A stretch of 64,000 bases of DNA, taken from positions 13,325,327-13,389,326 of the forward strand of contig NC_031769.1 of NCBI RefSeq assembly GCF_001522545.3, given 5' to 3'. The translations under genes and the position numbers were made by a program. This stretch comes from Parus major. Taxonomy: Eukaryota > Chordata > Aves > Passeriformes > Paridae. Positions 51,960 through 64,000 of this stretch are shown here, piece by piece. Under the pieces are notes generated by a model that saw nothing but the letters and a program-made list of their open reading frames with translations, ran no database searches and had not been told where the DNA came from. Position 1 is the stretch's first letter. The number at the start of each line of letters is the position of its first letter.

Positions 51960-54644
51960 ATGATTAACAGGACTAGGTCTTATGTCATATTATTTGATGG
52001 TTCAATGAACTGAGCTTTCATACTGCACTTAAGAGTGTTGATAGCATTAAGATAGTCATGACGGTTTATGGATCTAGCTGTCAAATTAGAAAATTTCACA
52101 GAGTTAAAGAGAAAATGTTTGTAAAATATAGAGAACTTAAAGAAATGCCACTGGTATGTTTAGATCCAAAATTTTTCATTCTAAATTCTAGTCTTAGCTC
52201 CTGAAGGATGAATGGATATCTCTGAAATACTCTGATTTAATGTGGTTCCATCGGGCCCAAATCTGTTGGGATATGTCCCAGCCAAAGCTACACAGACTTA
52301 TATAGTATCTCACTCACAAAAATATAATTCAAAGCTTTCAAAAGGAGCTTATTCATGCCTAAATTAGAAAGCCAAGCTATCTATATAGCCAAAGGAGAGA
52401 GCTAGTATCCTCAGGAGGACAATTCAGAGCATTGGAGTGAGATAGCTTTAGGCAGAGTTGCAAATGCTCCCTACCCATACATATTAATCCTGCCCTGAGG
52501 TCATTTAGTTACCAAGTTGATATGAACTCTTAAAGTCCAGAGTCAACCAAGCTTCCTCTCTCTGGGCATGGTTCAAATGAAAGTCCATTCAGCGAAGGCT
52601 TGGCCATCCGTAGCTCTCCAGGGCATTGTTTGGTTTGCTCTGATGATGTTCTATAATCCTGATGTTGTGGTGAATCAGCCTCACTTTTGCATCTGCCTTT
52701 ACAATCTTGACATTCTTATTAAATGAAGGCACTGAGGAGGATGTTCACAGGATAGGTATTAAGAGAGAGAAATCTATATAGTGCATAGATAGAGATATCT
52801 CCTCAGGGAAAATCAAAGCACTCTAGAACATGCCTTTCTCTAATGTCTGGGACATCTGCTTTTCATAACACATGTACTGAAAATTAGTCATGTGAATATC
52901 CCATGAAAGGCAGATGCAATGCCTGAATGTAAATATTTGGAGCAACTTTGGATGTTCTAAAGGTCACAAATCCAGCCTATAGCTCCAGTCAAGAAGGATC
53001 TGCAGCTGCTGTAGGTCCACTTTGTATTTGCCATTTCAATGGAAATAAGTCTTTTGGTCACTAAAATGACTTAGATTTCCATGTTTAGGTATCTGAGCTG
53101 ATGATACAAAGTGACTTTTAGCTACAGTTACAGTAGTCAGGAGAAAGTTAAACCTGATTCATATACATGCAAGATCAAGCTTAAAACCTGTGCACTTTCC
53201 TGCTCTTTCCTGTTAGATCAGTGTCTGTCCTCATTTCTGTGCATGAAAAGGCAAAGTATTATGTCTGAATTTGACAGCGTCTGGACAGCTATTGTGTACT
53301 TTCAAATACTTCAATGTGCTTAAAATACATGTAAATTCTAAATATTTGTATGGAAAACAAATGCTATGTAAGGGAATTAATTTCTAGGATTATAAGAATC
53401 ACATACTTAGACCTTTCATTTGCATAACTCTCCTTTCATCATAAAGTGTTTTTTTGGGGGCAAGAATATATGCAAGACAAAGGCAGTGAAAATTTAGCTT
53501 GCTGAATCTGGTCAGTTTTAGAAAGTTTCTGGGGTTGTATTCTTCTGGATACTCAAATATTGGCAATTAAAAACTGCCTGTTTCGTGTTTTAAAGCTTAC
53601 TTTTTCTTGTAAGGTGACTTAAATGCATGGATGTCTGTTATCTCTTTTTGACAGGTATTTAAATATCACAGAGCCATAGATATGAATACCAAATTGATAA
53701 ATAACTGGGTTTCATTTTTTAGAAAGGTATTGTTTCCATATTGTACTATAAAAATTTATATGCTTCAGCGAAAATAATGCCCAAATTGTTGAATAATGTC
53801 TGTTTGTAGCTTTTGAGTAAACTCTCCTGTGCAATCTCTCCATACTTGAAGCTGAATTTAAAAACAAAATGTTGTTTACAGACATTTCCTCAGCAATTTC
53901 AGTTGCATGTGATAGCTCTAATTTGGCTGCTAGAGAAGAATTTGCCTTTCAGGGACTAAATAGCAATTGTATACAGTCATCTACTTTTACATGTTCCATT
54001 AATACCATTTACTCAAGCAAGACAAGAATTAGTTTTATAATGTATTTTGAGAACCTGTAAGACTATAAGACTTTTTGCTTTATGTAGATAATATAATATA
54101 TGATAGATTGGGGGAGACATTGTTCAAAGAATAATTTGAAAAAGCATATAAGAATTGTGATATCTCAGCAACTGTAATATTGCATAAGTAGTCATGGCAT
54201 TATGTAGTCAATCCCTAAAAATGCAATAATAGATTGTTTTAATATTTGTAATGGAATTTTTCTCACTTGATTATTATAATTGACTCAATAAGTAAAATAT
54301 TTAAAAAAATTTATGTTGGCAGTGCCAGCATAACAAAGGACATTAACAGTATTTAACATGAGAGTGTGCAGATTTTGTTCAACTTCATAGGCAATAATTA
54401 TTAATGGAAAGATGTTTCATAAATGATTTTCAAAAGGATACACATCTTTTCAAGAGGTGATCTTTACTGCTGTCAAACTCTGAGACCCCCCTGATATGGT
54501 GTAATAGGTTTCTCAAAAGAAGGAAATAGTTTATTCTCCCTGTTTGCAGCGGATGGGACAAAAATACTTGATTTAAAGGGGAAGGTAAAAAGATATTTTT
54601 GTCTAATGAGAAAGAGGATGAAGCACAGGAAGTAGATTACTTGT

Positions 54645-54765
54645 CAAGACTATGGATTTCTCCACCATCAGAAGTCTTTATGGTCATGTGAGATTGCCAT
54701 AACCAGGTAAAGTTCATTTTTTTGAGAGCAGGACTTTCAGGTCCCTTTCAGCCAGGGAAAACCAT
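54645..54765 (+). mobile_element. Probable old CR1/L3-like LINE 3' end
   Basis: TATGGATTTCTCCACCATCAGAAG, read in pieces, resembles the sense-strand CR1 segment that leads to the 3' end (GGATTCTCCATCACTGGAAG). About 80 bases later, CAGGTCCCTTTCAGCC resembles the terminal GGTCCCTTCCAGCC. Orientation would be plus. Similarity is weak and spacing only approximate, so this is a tentative call for a very old copy. Confidence 0.5.
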
Positions 54766-57700
54766 TTGAATTCACTGAGCATTTTTGTATTGTCTATTAT
54801 ATGGTATTTTCTAGAGGCCCCAATGTAAACTTATTGATTTGACTTTTTTTTTAGTAAGGACATTATTATTTTTCTGATAGTCATGTGAGATTATGTGATT
54901 TTTTTTTAGGAACATATGTCCTGGTAAAATAATTTTTTGTGGCATGCTGTTAAGTTTTATTATTAATAATATTATTAATTTAATTGTTATTTACTAGTAG
55001 TATTTACATAGAAGTTTAAGAGAATGTTTAGCTAGGACTTAGAGGAACAGAAAAGAACTGTTAGAGATGATAGCATGATCCTTTGTGCTAAATAGTTCAA
55101 AATATAGAAAATTACCTTGCCTTAACATAAGCTCAATATGTTGTAGGAATTTGGAAGTTCAAAGCTAATACTTTGAAAATTTGTACAGAAGTAGCTTTGC
55201 CAGAGAGGCAAATGTTTACTTTTTGTGTGTGAAAAAGAAAACTATAACTACTATGTTTAAACTGCTGTTATAATAAATATTTTTAAATAAGTATATTGCT
55301 TTGGCTTCTTTAAGAAACACCTCATTATTACTGCAGTGATCTTCAGGGTGCTTTTAATCAGAAAATCATGTAAATTGGTAGACTAGTTGGCAGCTAATAG
55401 GCTTCAAGCTTTGGATGAATTATTTTGTGCTCATACAAGTAATAGGCATATTAAATCTGAGCATTTCATCATCAAATCTCTAATAAAAGTGAACACGTTG
55501 AATAGTCATACTTAGCACTTGTAACGTGCTTTGCTGCTCTGAAGCATTGCACAGACAATTGCTTTTGGAACCCTGTGCGTTGTTATCCCTGCCTCAAAAA
55601 AAATATTAAGCCAGCTAAAGCAGTCAGTAATGCACATTGCATTGATGGGAGGTGTGTATCAGAGAGGTTTCTTTATACATTTGTAGTCTACCCTGGAATT
55701 TTGCTGTTACATGGCATGGAGAGGATGGACTTTTTCTGTGACCCAGTCCAACTGTTTTTCTTTAAGATGAAAAAAATTAGGTTAAAAACAAAAGGCAACC
55801 AAAAAAATAGCATAAATAAGAAATCTGTAGTTTTGTGAACTCATTTGCACATGCAGTTCACTGACTCTCTAACTTCTTGAATTAACTTGCAGGCACTTCG
55901 TGAAGCAAATAGGAATCATCAAATCAAACTCTTAACCTAAAAGTCTTATGTATCTTAATTGACAGAGTGACACAGATATAGATGTCTTCATTTTATTAGG
56001 TGAATCCCACTCTGTCTGACTCCAGATACTCATGAAGTTGCCATTTAAATATGAGACAATGTGTTCTCAGAGTCTTTTTCACCACTCTTGACTGACAGCA
56101 GTGAAAAAGCAGTGCTCTAAAACTGTATGTAGTTACCATGCAAGTACCCAAGTTTTATTCTTGGGGATGGTGGGTGGGGTGTTTCTATTAAATCACGAAT
56201 GAAGATAGGTGGTAGAAGATGAAGATGGACTTTGGGGTTGGCTATGGGGGTTACCAATTTCAGCAGCTGTGGTAAAAGTTACCACCACTTGCAAGATGTC
56301 TATTTTTTAGCACCTGACTTACTGCTTAGTGTAGCACTGTTTAGGGCTGTGGAGGGAAAAGTGAATTATGCAGCTTGTATACTAAATTTTTCTGGCCAAA
56401 TATTGTTCACTTCAGTTTTCTGACTGCTTCATATTAAACTTCTCTAGCCTCATTTTCAACTGCTTGCAGCACTTGTCTGTGTCAAGAGGAATATTCTCAA
56501 GTCAAACATGAGAAAAGCAGGGCATTCAAAAACATCAACTACATCTGAGTCTTTTTCCCTGAATTTGCTGTGAATTGTGTTAAGGCTGTGTTGGAATCCC
56601 AGAGCTGAACACATCCCATGTGCAAAGGGTAGTTTTGAGCTGGGTACATTGCTGTTCCTGCTTCCTGCTTGCACCACAGGATCAGACCTGTGTCACACAC
56701 ATAAGTGGTTTGTGCTGGTTTAGATTAAATTACATTCCATCAGTGCTCTAGATTTTATTATCGTCAAAAGAAACATTCAATTCACCTGCCATTTAATCTC
56801 CCCTCTTCCTCCTCTCCTATTCAAGACTGAGAACAAATGCTGAATGAAATTATTTTAAACCCACACATTTGAGATGTATTAAACTTAATCTTTCTTGTCC
56901 TAGGATGTTTAAAGTTGTCTGCTTTGTCAATTATCAACATCCTGCCTTCTGCTGGACTTTATTCAATACTCTTCTGTTTCATTATAGAAAAGTAAATTAG
57001 AATTGTGTGTTTAGCATATATTTTCTCTCTTTTTATGCAGTCTTTCTAAGAAATATAAATTTCATGTTTTTGAATAGTCGGATTTTTAATCTTCAACTTA
57101 AAACTTGTCTTTTGACACAGTGGCAAGACACATTTTTTTATGGAACTTTGCAATGTCTCTTCAAGACAATACACCCTCTACCCTAATGTACTGGTATCTA
57201 TCTGTGAGATTTCTCATATTAAATGGATAGGAATTATTTAACATTTACTTTATTTGGTTTTTTTTAAAATCATGTATCTAACAGCAGGCAATGCTATTTT
57301 TCTTCTATGGGCTTTGCTCATCCACCCACTTCCTTTTTTGTCATGATGAATTTCCTTTGTAGTTGATTTTAGTGATTTTCTGGTCTGACATTCCTCAGGC
57401 TCTGCCTTCTAAATCAATAAAATCAGTGAATGTTGTTGTGATCAGCTCCCCCCCCTCCAATTTAAAGAATACTTAAGAATAACCCCAGTGAAGATTTTTA
57501 TATGTCAATTTACTTTCTGTTCTTATGTCTGTTTCTCAGTCAAATATAAATGAATTCTTATCAAAAGGTTTCTCATTTTGTACTCTTATAAATTGCTACA
57601 ATCTGGATTTTTGTTTTCCAGGCTGGCATTTATCTTTGTCTTGTAGCTGTCCACATTTTGAAGTATACAAATACTATAGACCCCTGATGTTCCTTCATTA

Positions 57701-59203
57701 AATGTATTTGAGGTGTTGACCAGATTATGGAAGTCATCAATTCCCTTTAAAGACAGAAAATGCATCTCAAGTTCTGTGGAAGAGGGGAAAAAATATACTC
57801 TTTGTTTGCTTACTCATCTGGGAAACTACAGTCTGTTGCCAAAGCCAGTTATCATGAGCTTTGATTAGAAACCAGCAAAGACAGCTGCTGAAAAACATAG
57901 TAAGAAAGATTTTATCCACTTAGAGAAGAGTTCCTTTGACTTTGGAAGAGCAGAGGGACATTGCTTAGGGAATATGAATATGCATTCCTTTTAATATGTA
58001 GATGGCTATGGATGTAGATATTCTGTTTTGCAGTGGTTGTTGTTGTTGCTCCAGTGTCACTCTGTCTTTCTCTCTCAAGACTCTTTTATGACCCGAGGGT
58101 GCTTTCTTCTTTAATTTTAATTATTTGTGTCACATCCATATGTGCAGACTTCTAGTATATCAGATTTTGCAAAATATGCCCATGAATTTGTTTGGCTTTA
58201 GCTGAGTGATCACAAGTTTGCTGGTTTAAACTCTTCTAAGCAGATGGAAGGGGGAATTCTGTACTGGTTTAGAGATACATGGTTAGCTGCTACATTTCTG
58301 AGTGGTTTTTCCATGTCATTCCATTTATCTGGTGATTTTCTCTTCTCAACACAAAATTTCAACAAAAATTTTTTAATTGAGAATTGTAGATACTTTGCTG
58401 AAAAAGTTTGTTAACCTATGAAGCTTCTTGGCTACAGCAATTTTTGAGGTTTCCTTCATTTTGCAGTTTTTCCGATTTACTAAAGGATTTTGTATACAGA
58501 AATATTGTGTTGTTGACAAAGTGAACCTGAGAACGTCACCACTTACGTTAATATTTCCATACAGAGGCACTTCCCTTTCCCAGAGCTCTGGTACTCTGCT
58601 TCTGTAAACAACTGGGCTGCTGTGGTGTCTCACAGCCACCAAAAAGAGGAATGTTTTGTTGCCTTTCCAGTTTCCTCTATTTCTGATGGCCTGACCTCCT
58701 CCCGATGGTGGTTTGGGAATCACGGAACCATTTGCTAAGCCACATCTGCTCACTGGCTGCACAGAAAACTCTCTTCTCTACCCAGGATAATTTTCTGCTG
58801 AGTCTGAGGAATCTCACAAAATGCCTGGTGCAGAGCACCAGAGCTGGACTTAGGTGAAATAATGTTATTTTATGAGCATGGGTGTGGTGAGGGAAGAAGT
58901 GCCCATGGAAGGGGCACAAACAGATTCTGTTCTGTACAACAGATTCTGTGTACTTGGATGGCATCACCTTTTGGTCAACTGGCACTTCAAGGTGCATTTG
59001 TGTCATGCTGTGCCTTTCCTACTTCAAAACTAGAATGATATAAAGAGCTTCACAGTCAGGAGTCAGACCTGACTTCTTTCTGTCATAGTTCAATGATATT
59101 TGTACTTACTTTGTTATGTTAATATCTGACCCTTAAGTAAAATACAAAGTAATACTGTTCTAAACCCTGTAGAGTTTTTCAGGTTTTTGATAGGATTTTG
59201 GTA

Positions 59204-59350
59204 GGGGTGATTAGCTCAGCTGGTTACAGCAGGATGCCAGTAACACCGAGGTTGTGGGTTTGACCCCTATACAGGCCATTTGCTCAAGAGTTGGACTCAG
59301 TGATCCTTGGGGTCCATTCCAACTCAGAATATTCAGCAAGTCTGTGATTC
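59204..59350 (+). mobile_element. tRNA-Ile-derived SINE with CR1-like tail (passerine type)
   Basis: The first 75 bases (59204-59278) resemble tRNA-Ile. An intact A box TAGCTCAGCTGG sits at 59212-59223, an anticodon-loop equivalent CCAGTAA follows, and a decayed B box GGTTTGACCCC sits at 59257-59267, ending in GGCCA. The following 70 bases (AGTTGGACTCAGTGATCC, GGGGTCCATTCCAACTCAGA, CTGTGATTC) match the 3' end of CR1. This head-plus-tail build is that of the SINE described from zebra finch and other passerines, mobilised by CR1 machinery. It lies in the sense direction of PARD3. Base changes in the anticodon and acceptor stems and the fused tail argue against a working tRNA gene. Confidence 0.9.
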
Positions 59351-61614
59351 ATTCTCTGTCGTTACTGTAATTGACTAAGTAGCCATCTTATAAGGCTTGT
59401 TTCAACATTTCAGTTTAATAGCTCCATGTTTAGAATAAAATTATCCAGTTTAGGTATTTAAATTTGGACTGACATCTATTTTCTATAATCCATTATGTCT
59501 TATTTTCAATGATTATCTATGATTTTGAAACATGTATCTGAGGTTTTCTGCATCTTAAATCTGGTGCCTAAGAGGAGGTCTCATCTTTGGAAAACATTGA
59601 CTGCGTAGAGTGCAAATATTGCTAGACCAGGATTAATACAAACTGACACATGTTTATCCAAGGTGAACAAAAGGTGTTTTTAGCATTTGTGAAAGTGGAT
59701 GATATGAAAAGAGAAAATGAAATTACATGGGAAGAAATAGTGTAGTAACTAATCATGAATCTTCTGATATTTGAAGTTACTGATACAGCACAATAGCAAT
59801 AAAATGAAAATATGAGGCTCAACTTTGACAGAATGACTAGACAAAAGCTCTGAGAAGGGTGAAGAGGTTATTGATACCCCAGACAAAGAAGGGCAGCCTG
59901 AGCAATGTCAGTGACCCCAGTGGGAGGAGATGTAAAAGGGAGATTTTGGACACCCGAACCTGGGTTGCTCAGGCACAGCAGATGTTTTTATTTTCACACC
60001 TGGCTTCTGCTCAGGAATGGCAGTGTCCATGGCATAGATGCACAAAATGACATGTTTTTATTCTTTTATTGTAATTGCTTGGTTTCATTTACTCCTCTGC
60101 TTGAAACAACATTGTTTAGAGCAGAGCAGCAGTAGTTCAAATTCCATTTTTAATTTGAAAGCAATGGGATTAGGTTACCTGGCAAGAATTCAGTGGTCAG
60201 AGTCTTGACATTTAAAACCATTTATTTTGCAGGATTAGACAGGTTTCTTTTTCATCTCTAGTAGTTGAAAAAAATAAGCACATTCCTTGCATTAACATAA
60301 AAACCACTGCCTATGGACGTGTTCAAGTAACTCAGTCTCTTTTGTGGCATCCTTTAATTCTGAAGTTAGGAAGTTATGATCCACTTTATAAAAACATGTC
60401 TTTTTCAGAAATTGTAATAATTTCTTATATAATTATGTTTCTATTTCAGCTAATTTGCACTCTGCCTTGCAGTATCATTGGCAAAAGCAAACATAAAATG
60501 TATTTCTTGTATCATAGTGAACAGAGTGTTATGTGCACACAGCACTCTGTTATTGCTGCAACATAGCAATAAATGCAGTGTCAGTGTATTTTGAAGGTCA
60601 GACATAGTGCATCAACTGCATCTGTGAGAGTACCTGACTGCAGGTGAGAAGAGCTTCTGGAGAGGAAAATGCTGAGAAATTGAGCAGTAAATTTACCACA
60701 CTGGGTCCTCACATCCTGGTACACACTACCCTGTGTTCACAGAATGCTCAGGGAGACCTGAATGAGCCTTTTTTTGAATGGCTTTGCCTAGACCTTGCTA
60801 GTGTTTAATTTAACATGGATATTGGAGAAGCTCGTGTAGTACAAGCCCCAGTGTACTGGATGTAATTGTATAGCAAATAATTAATTTTGACCCCTTGCTG
60901 CTTACAGTTAGGGTGAGACAGAAGCAAGAGTAAAGCCAGAATGAGAGAGAAGGAAAAATATTAGATAGTTACAATTTTTATCACAGTTCATTTAGTGGAA
61001 GATTATAATAGCATATTTTATATTGAAGAATGTGAGTATATAAATAGGGATTATATATATTTTGTAATCATGGGATATGTGATGCATTTTGTTCTTTCAA
61101 GTATATATTAGGCATTAGATAATTATACAGCAATGATGCCAAATCTGACATTAAAATTGGTGCTTTGAGATTGATACTTTTTTTTTTTTTAAGAAAATAT
61201 GATCTTTTAATTTAAGAAAGATCTTAAATAGTAAGACCTTCAGGTATGTGCAGTGATTACTGACTTGTTAGGGGTTAAGATGTTACTGTGCCCTTTCCTC
61301 ATTTCAAAAGCTTAACCCTTTAAAATATTCTATTCAGCTCATTACTGTAGCAAGCTGTGACACTTAAATAAAACAAAGATTACATTCTCAGATCAATGAC
61401 AGATCACACAAAAATGCTTTCTTCCATCCTCGCTTCTGCCCATATGTTTAAAAAGTCACAGGAAGCCAGCTTGTAATCTGTGGTTAAGAGTTTAAAATCA
61501 CATGCACTTTTTGTGACACGTACATGTTGAGTGCTGTAATAGTTTGTATTAACTCTACAGGCTCTGTGATTTGACCTTGACATCTGTCAGATATCCTCTC
61601 ACATACATCCCCAC

Positions 61615-61631
61615 AAAAAAAAAAAAAAAAA
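61615..61631. repeat. Poly-A run (A17)
   Basis: An uninterrupted run of 17 A residues after CCCCAC. There is no recognisable retrotransposed body to its left, so it is called only as a homopolymer. Confidence 0.85.
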
Positions 61632-64000
61632 GTAGGGAAGGAGCATTTTGGAGCTCACATATGTGTATATGAATTTACTTCCCTTAAAACTACTTCCCCC
61701 TGGTTACTTTGTATTTTAACTGCTATTTTTTAAGGCCATCCACATATATTTTAGTCTTGTTTTCATGTGTGCTAAAATTTTACATATTTTGTATATGAAT
61801 ATTCTTTTTTTTTTTTGAATAATTTTGGTCTGAGAAGTCATATTTTCACACTGATTCGTCAATGCCTTCATCAGATAGTCTTCAAACCTGGAGTGATGCT
61901 TTAACTGGTAGCTTCTACATGGAGGTTGAACAGACCTCATGTAAAAATTTCTCATGAAATACTGAAGCATACAGCAAGGAGTAAAGAAAATTGTACAAAA
62001 CAAGGCTGCAATACCTATAAGGAAATTTGAGGGGATTGTGTTGGTATCTGTGATGAATGTTGTCTCTGCAGCATTGCTCTCCATAGCATCATTACCAAGG
62101 CAACTTTAACCAACTTAAAATTGATTGCCTCAAATAATGGAATATCCATTCTCATCCTAAGAATATTTTGTCTACTAAAATGCATGTGAACTACCTTATT
62201 TTTTGAGGATGACTGTATCTGGCTTATTTTATTAGACAGCACAATACCTGCAAAGCTGCAGCAATGCCATTGAAATTATTTGTGGATAGATCTGCACATT
62301 CTGTTCAGGGTAGCCTGTTAGTGTTTAGAGAGAATTGTTTTGTAGTCATTTTATAAAGACAGAGAAGAGGGAGAGATGTCTGTAAATATTCTAGGCATAT
62401 TCCAATCTTAAGACAATGTCTTGACACTTGAGAATATTCACTTGAAATCTCAATTTTTTAACTGTTCCTTTAGTCACTTGTATTTCAAGGATATTGGTTT
62501 CTCTGATTTAGCTGTTTGTGTAAATTTTATGGTTGGACTGCAGTGACACGTAAATCTTCAATAGTTTTTGGCCCTTTGATAGATAAAAATAGATAAAATA
62601 AGAACATTGTATCTTACAAGAAATCTAAGAAATTTCAAGAAGTTTGTTCGCTTAAAGAAAGAAGCTGATTTAACAGTGCTGTGATTTATATATCACCAGT
62701 GGGAGGTGCCATGTTTAATATTGTGTAGGAGCATAAGGCTCTTATTGTCTGTGATAGTATTTGAAGTGTACTTTTCCTTTCTAAATTTGCAATCCATAGC
62801 TATAGCAACAAATAAATATAGCAGTCACATTTACAACACAGTTATTATGTTTTACATTTGCTATAAAAGGTATATTTTAGAATAATTCTCAGAAGATAGA
62901 TTATAGCAGTTTTACATCAGGGTTAGCTTCCTAATGTGTCCTCAGAGTGAGAATGTGCAGCATTTGCTATTTATTAAAATGAACCACTAAGTTTTCTAGA
63001 CCTGGTGTTAATGTTATGAATTGCATTAGGAATTAGATTTTCAAACTATGCACGTGATTGTATTTCAGAATACTCTGTTCTTTTTTTATATCAATTATCT
63101 CAGGAATTTCATGGTTAACTACAGTTTGCCACAGTTATAAAGCAGGAACTCCTATTTATTGGTCAAGTACTATATTTATGTTTGAACAAAACACCTTTTG
63201 TTTTACTTTGCTTATCAACAACCACTACTGTTTTCAGCTAAGGTTACATTTAATAATTAGGTTTTCTAGGGGCAAGAAGTCAACTATATCTTTAATGAGT
63301 TCCGTGACATCACTAGGGCTGCTTATGCTCCTTGGCAATAGTCTGCTTTGTGTGAGCAGATCACATTAGCTTTAAGAGAGTAGCACAGATGCCAAGGTCA
63401 GGGCATTGGTAAGTAAGAGATCTTTGAGTAAAATAAAGACCTAAAACTATCCAAGGAAAGGGAACAATGAGCTGCTGTTCAGCAGTATGGCAGCAGCTCT
63501 CTTAAGTTATTTTGTTTCATGTTTGAGTGTTTCCTATGTGTTCTTTGCCTGTCACAGTTGGGTGAGGAGCAAGGAGGATCCTGAAGGTTTGGGCTAAAAG
63601 TGGTAAGAAGAAAAAGTGTGCTGATGCCATGGTAATACTGCTCTTTCTGCTATTTTTCATGTTTGAGAACTCCAAACATGGTGGCACCTTTCATCTATGA
63701 TGCAACCCTCATAACTAGTTGGAAATTTGCAAAAGAAGAATTTGTGGTGAAAGTCTTTTTTATTACGTGATTGAAAAGGCCTGCCTTTGTAGTTGATCTG
63801 TGGTTTAGCATTGACAAACAGAAATATAGTGCAAAAGGCTGTTATCTCTGTTCAAAAGATGAAATTGGCAAATTCTCATCCATTTGTACATCATATTCTT
63901 ATAGATTGTGTATAGAAGAAGAACAGGACCTGCTTTTTGCCTGAAGTCAGAGAGAAGACCAGGGGACAGAATTAGTACCAAGAAAATGGAAAGCAGTGGA

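Noticed and set aside
52190..53110. Possible old LTR-retrotransposon or endogenous retroviral LTR
   Set aside because: The texture looked somewhat repeat-like, but I could not identify terminal TG...CA ends, a target duplication, a primer-binding site or a family match.
59204..59278. Functional tRNA-Ile gene
   Set aside because: The stems and B box are decayed, the anticodon position is altered, and the tRNA-like part is fused to a CR1-type tail, all of which fit a SINE.

Overview
This window is vertebrate nuclear DNA, almost certainly from a bird and probably a passerine. It is AT-rich intronic sequence with CR1 LINE fragments whose 3' ends read in the typical avian form. Near 59.2 kb there is a SINE with a tRNA-Ile-like head and a CR1-like tail, the architecture described for passerine (zebra finch type) SINEs. 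There is no bacterial or viral gene organisation, no CRISPR array and no functional RNA gene that I can support.

The only protein-coding sequence I can support is two internal exons, on the + strand, of the cell-polarity scaffold gene PARD3 (Par-3): 18309-18419 (111 bp) and 36047-36301 (255 bp). They join with one continuous reading frame across a 17.6-kb intron. Together they encode the basic linker, a charged coiled-coil segment and a Ser/Pro-containing stretch in the C-terminal part of Par-3, well downstream of its PDZ domains. Both exons are flanked by phase-2 introns on both sides, so either or both could be skipped without a frameshift. The middle of the second exon differs from the mammalian PARD3 sequence as I remember it, which leaves open a bird-specific sequence or a second PARD3-like paralogue.

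Layout: 1-18308 is the 3' part of an intron, with CR1 fragments at 3.9 and 7.7 kb and T/G-rich and A/C-rich low-complexity tracts. Next come 18309-18419 (exon) and 18420-36046 (intron). That intron holds TC and CTGTG tracts, a long pyrimidine tract, an isolated GC- and CpG-rich island (about 23.33-24.19 kb) built partly on a 20-bp minisatellite, and an old CR1 reverse-transcriptase fragment (29.37-29.95 kb). After the exon at 36047-36301, 36302-64000 is the 5' part of the next intron, with CR1 fragments at 38.6, 46.9 and probably 54.7 kb, the SINE at 59.2 kb and several simple repeats.

The main targets for a second look are the CpG island with its minisatellite inside the intron, the symmetric exon pair with its divergent segment, and the tRNA-Ile/CR1 SINE. 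I see no convincing undescribed multi-gene system. Long open frames elsewhere are chance frames, the largest (328 codons) being a by-product of the stop-poor GC-rich island. All family assignments rest on recognition by eye and memory, not on a database search.
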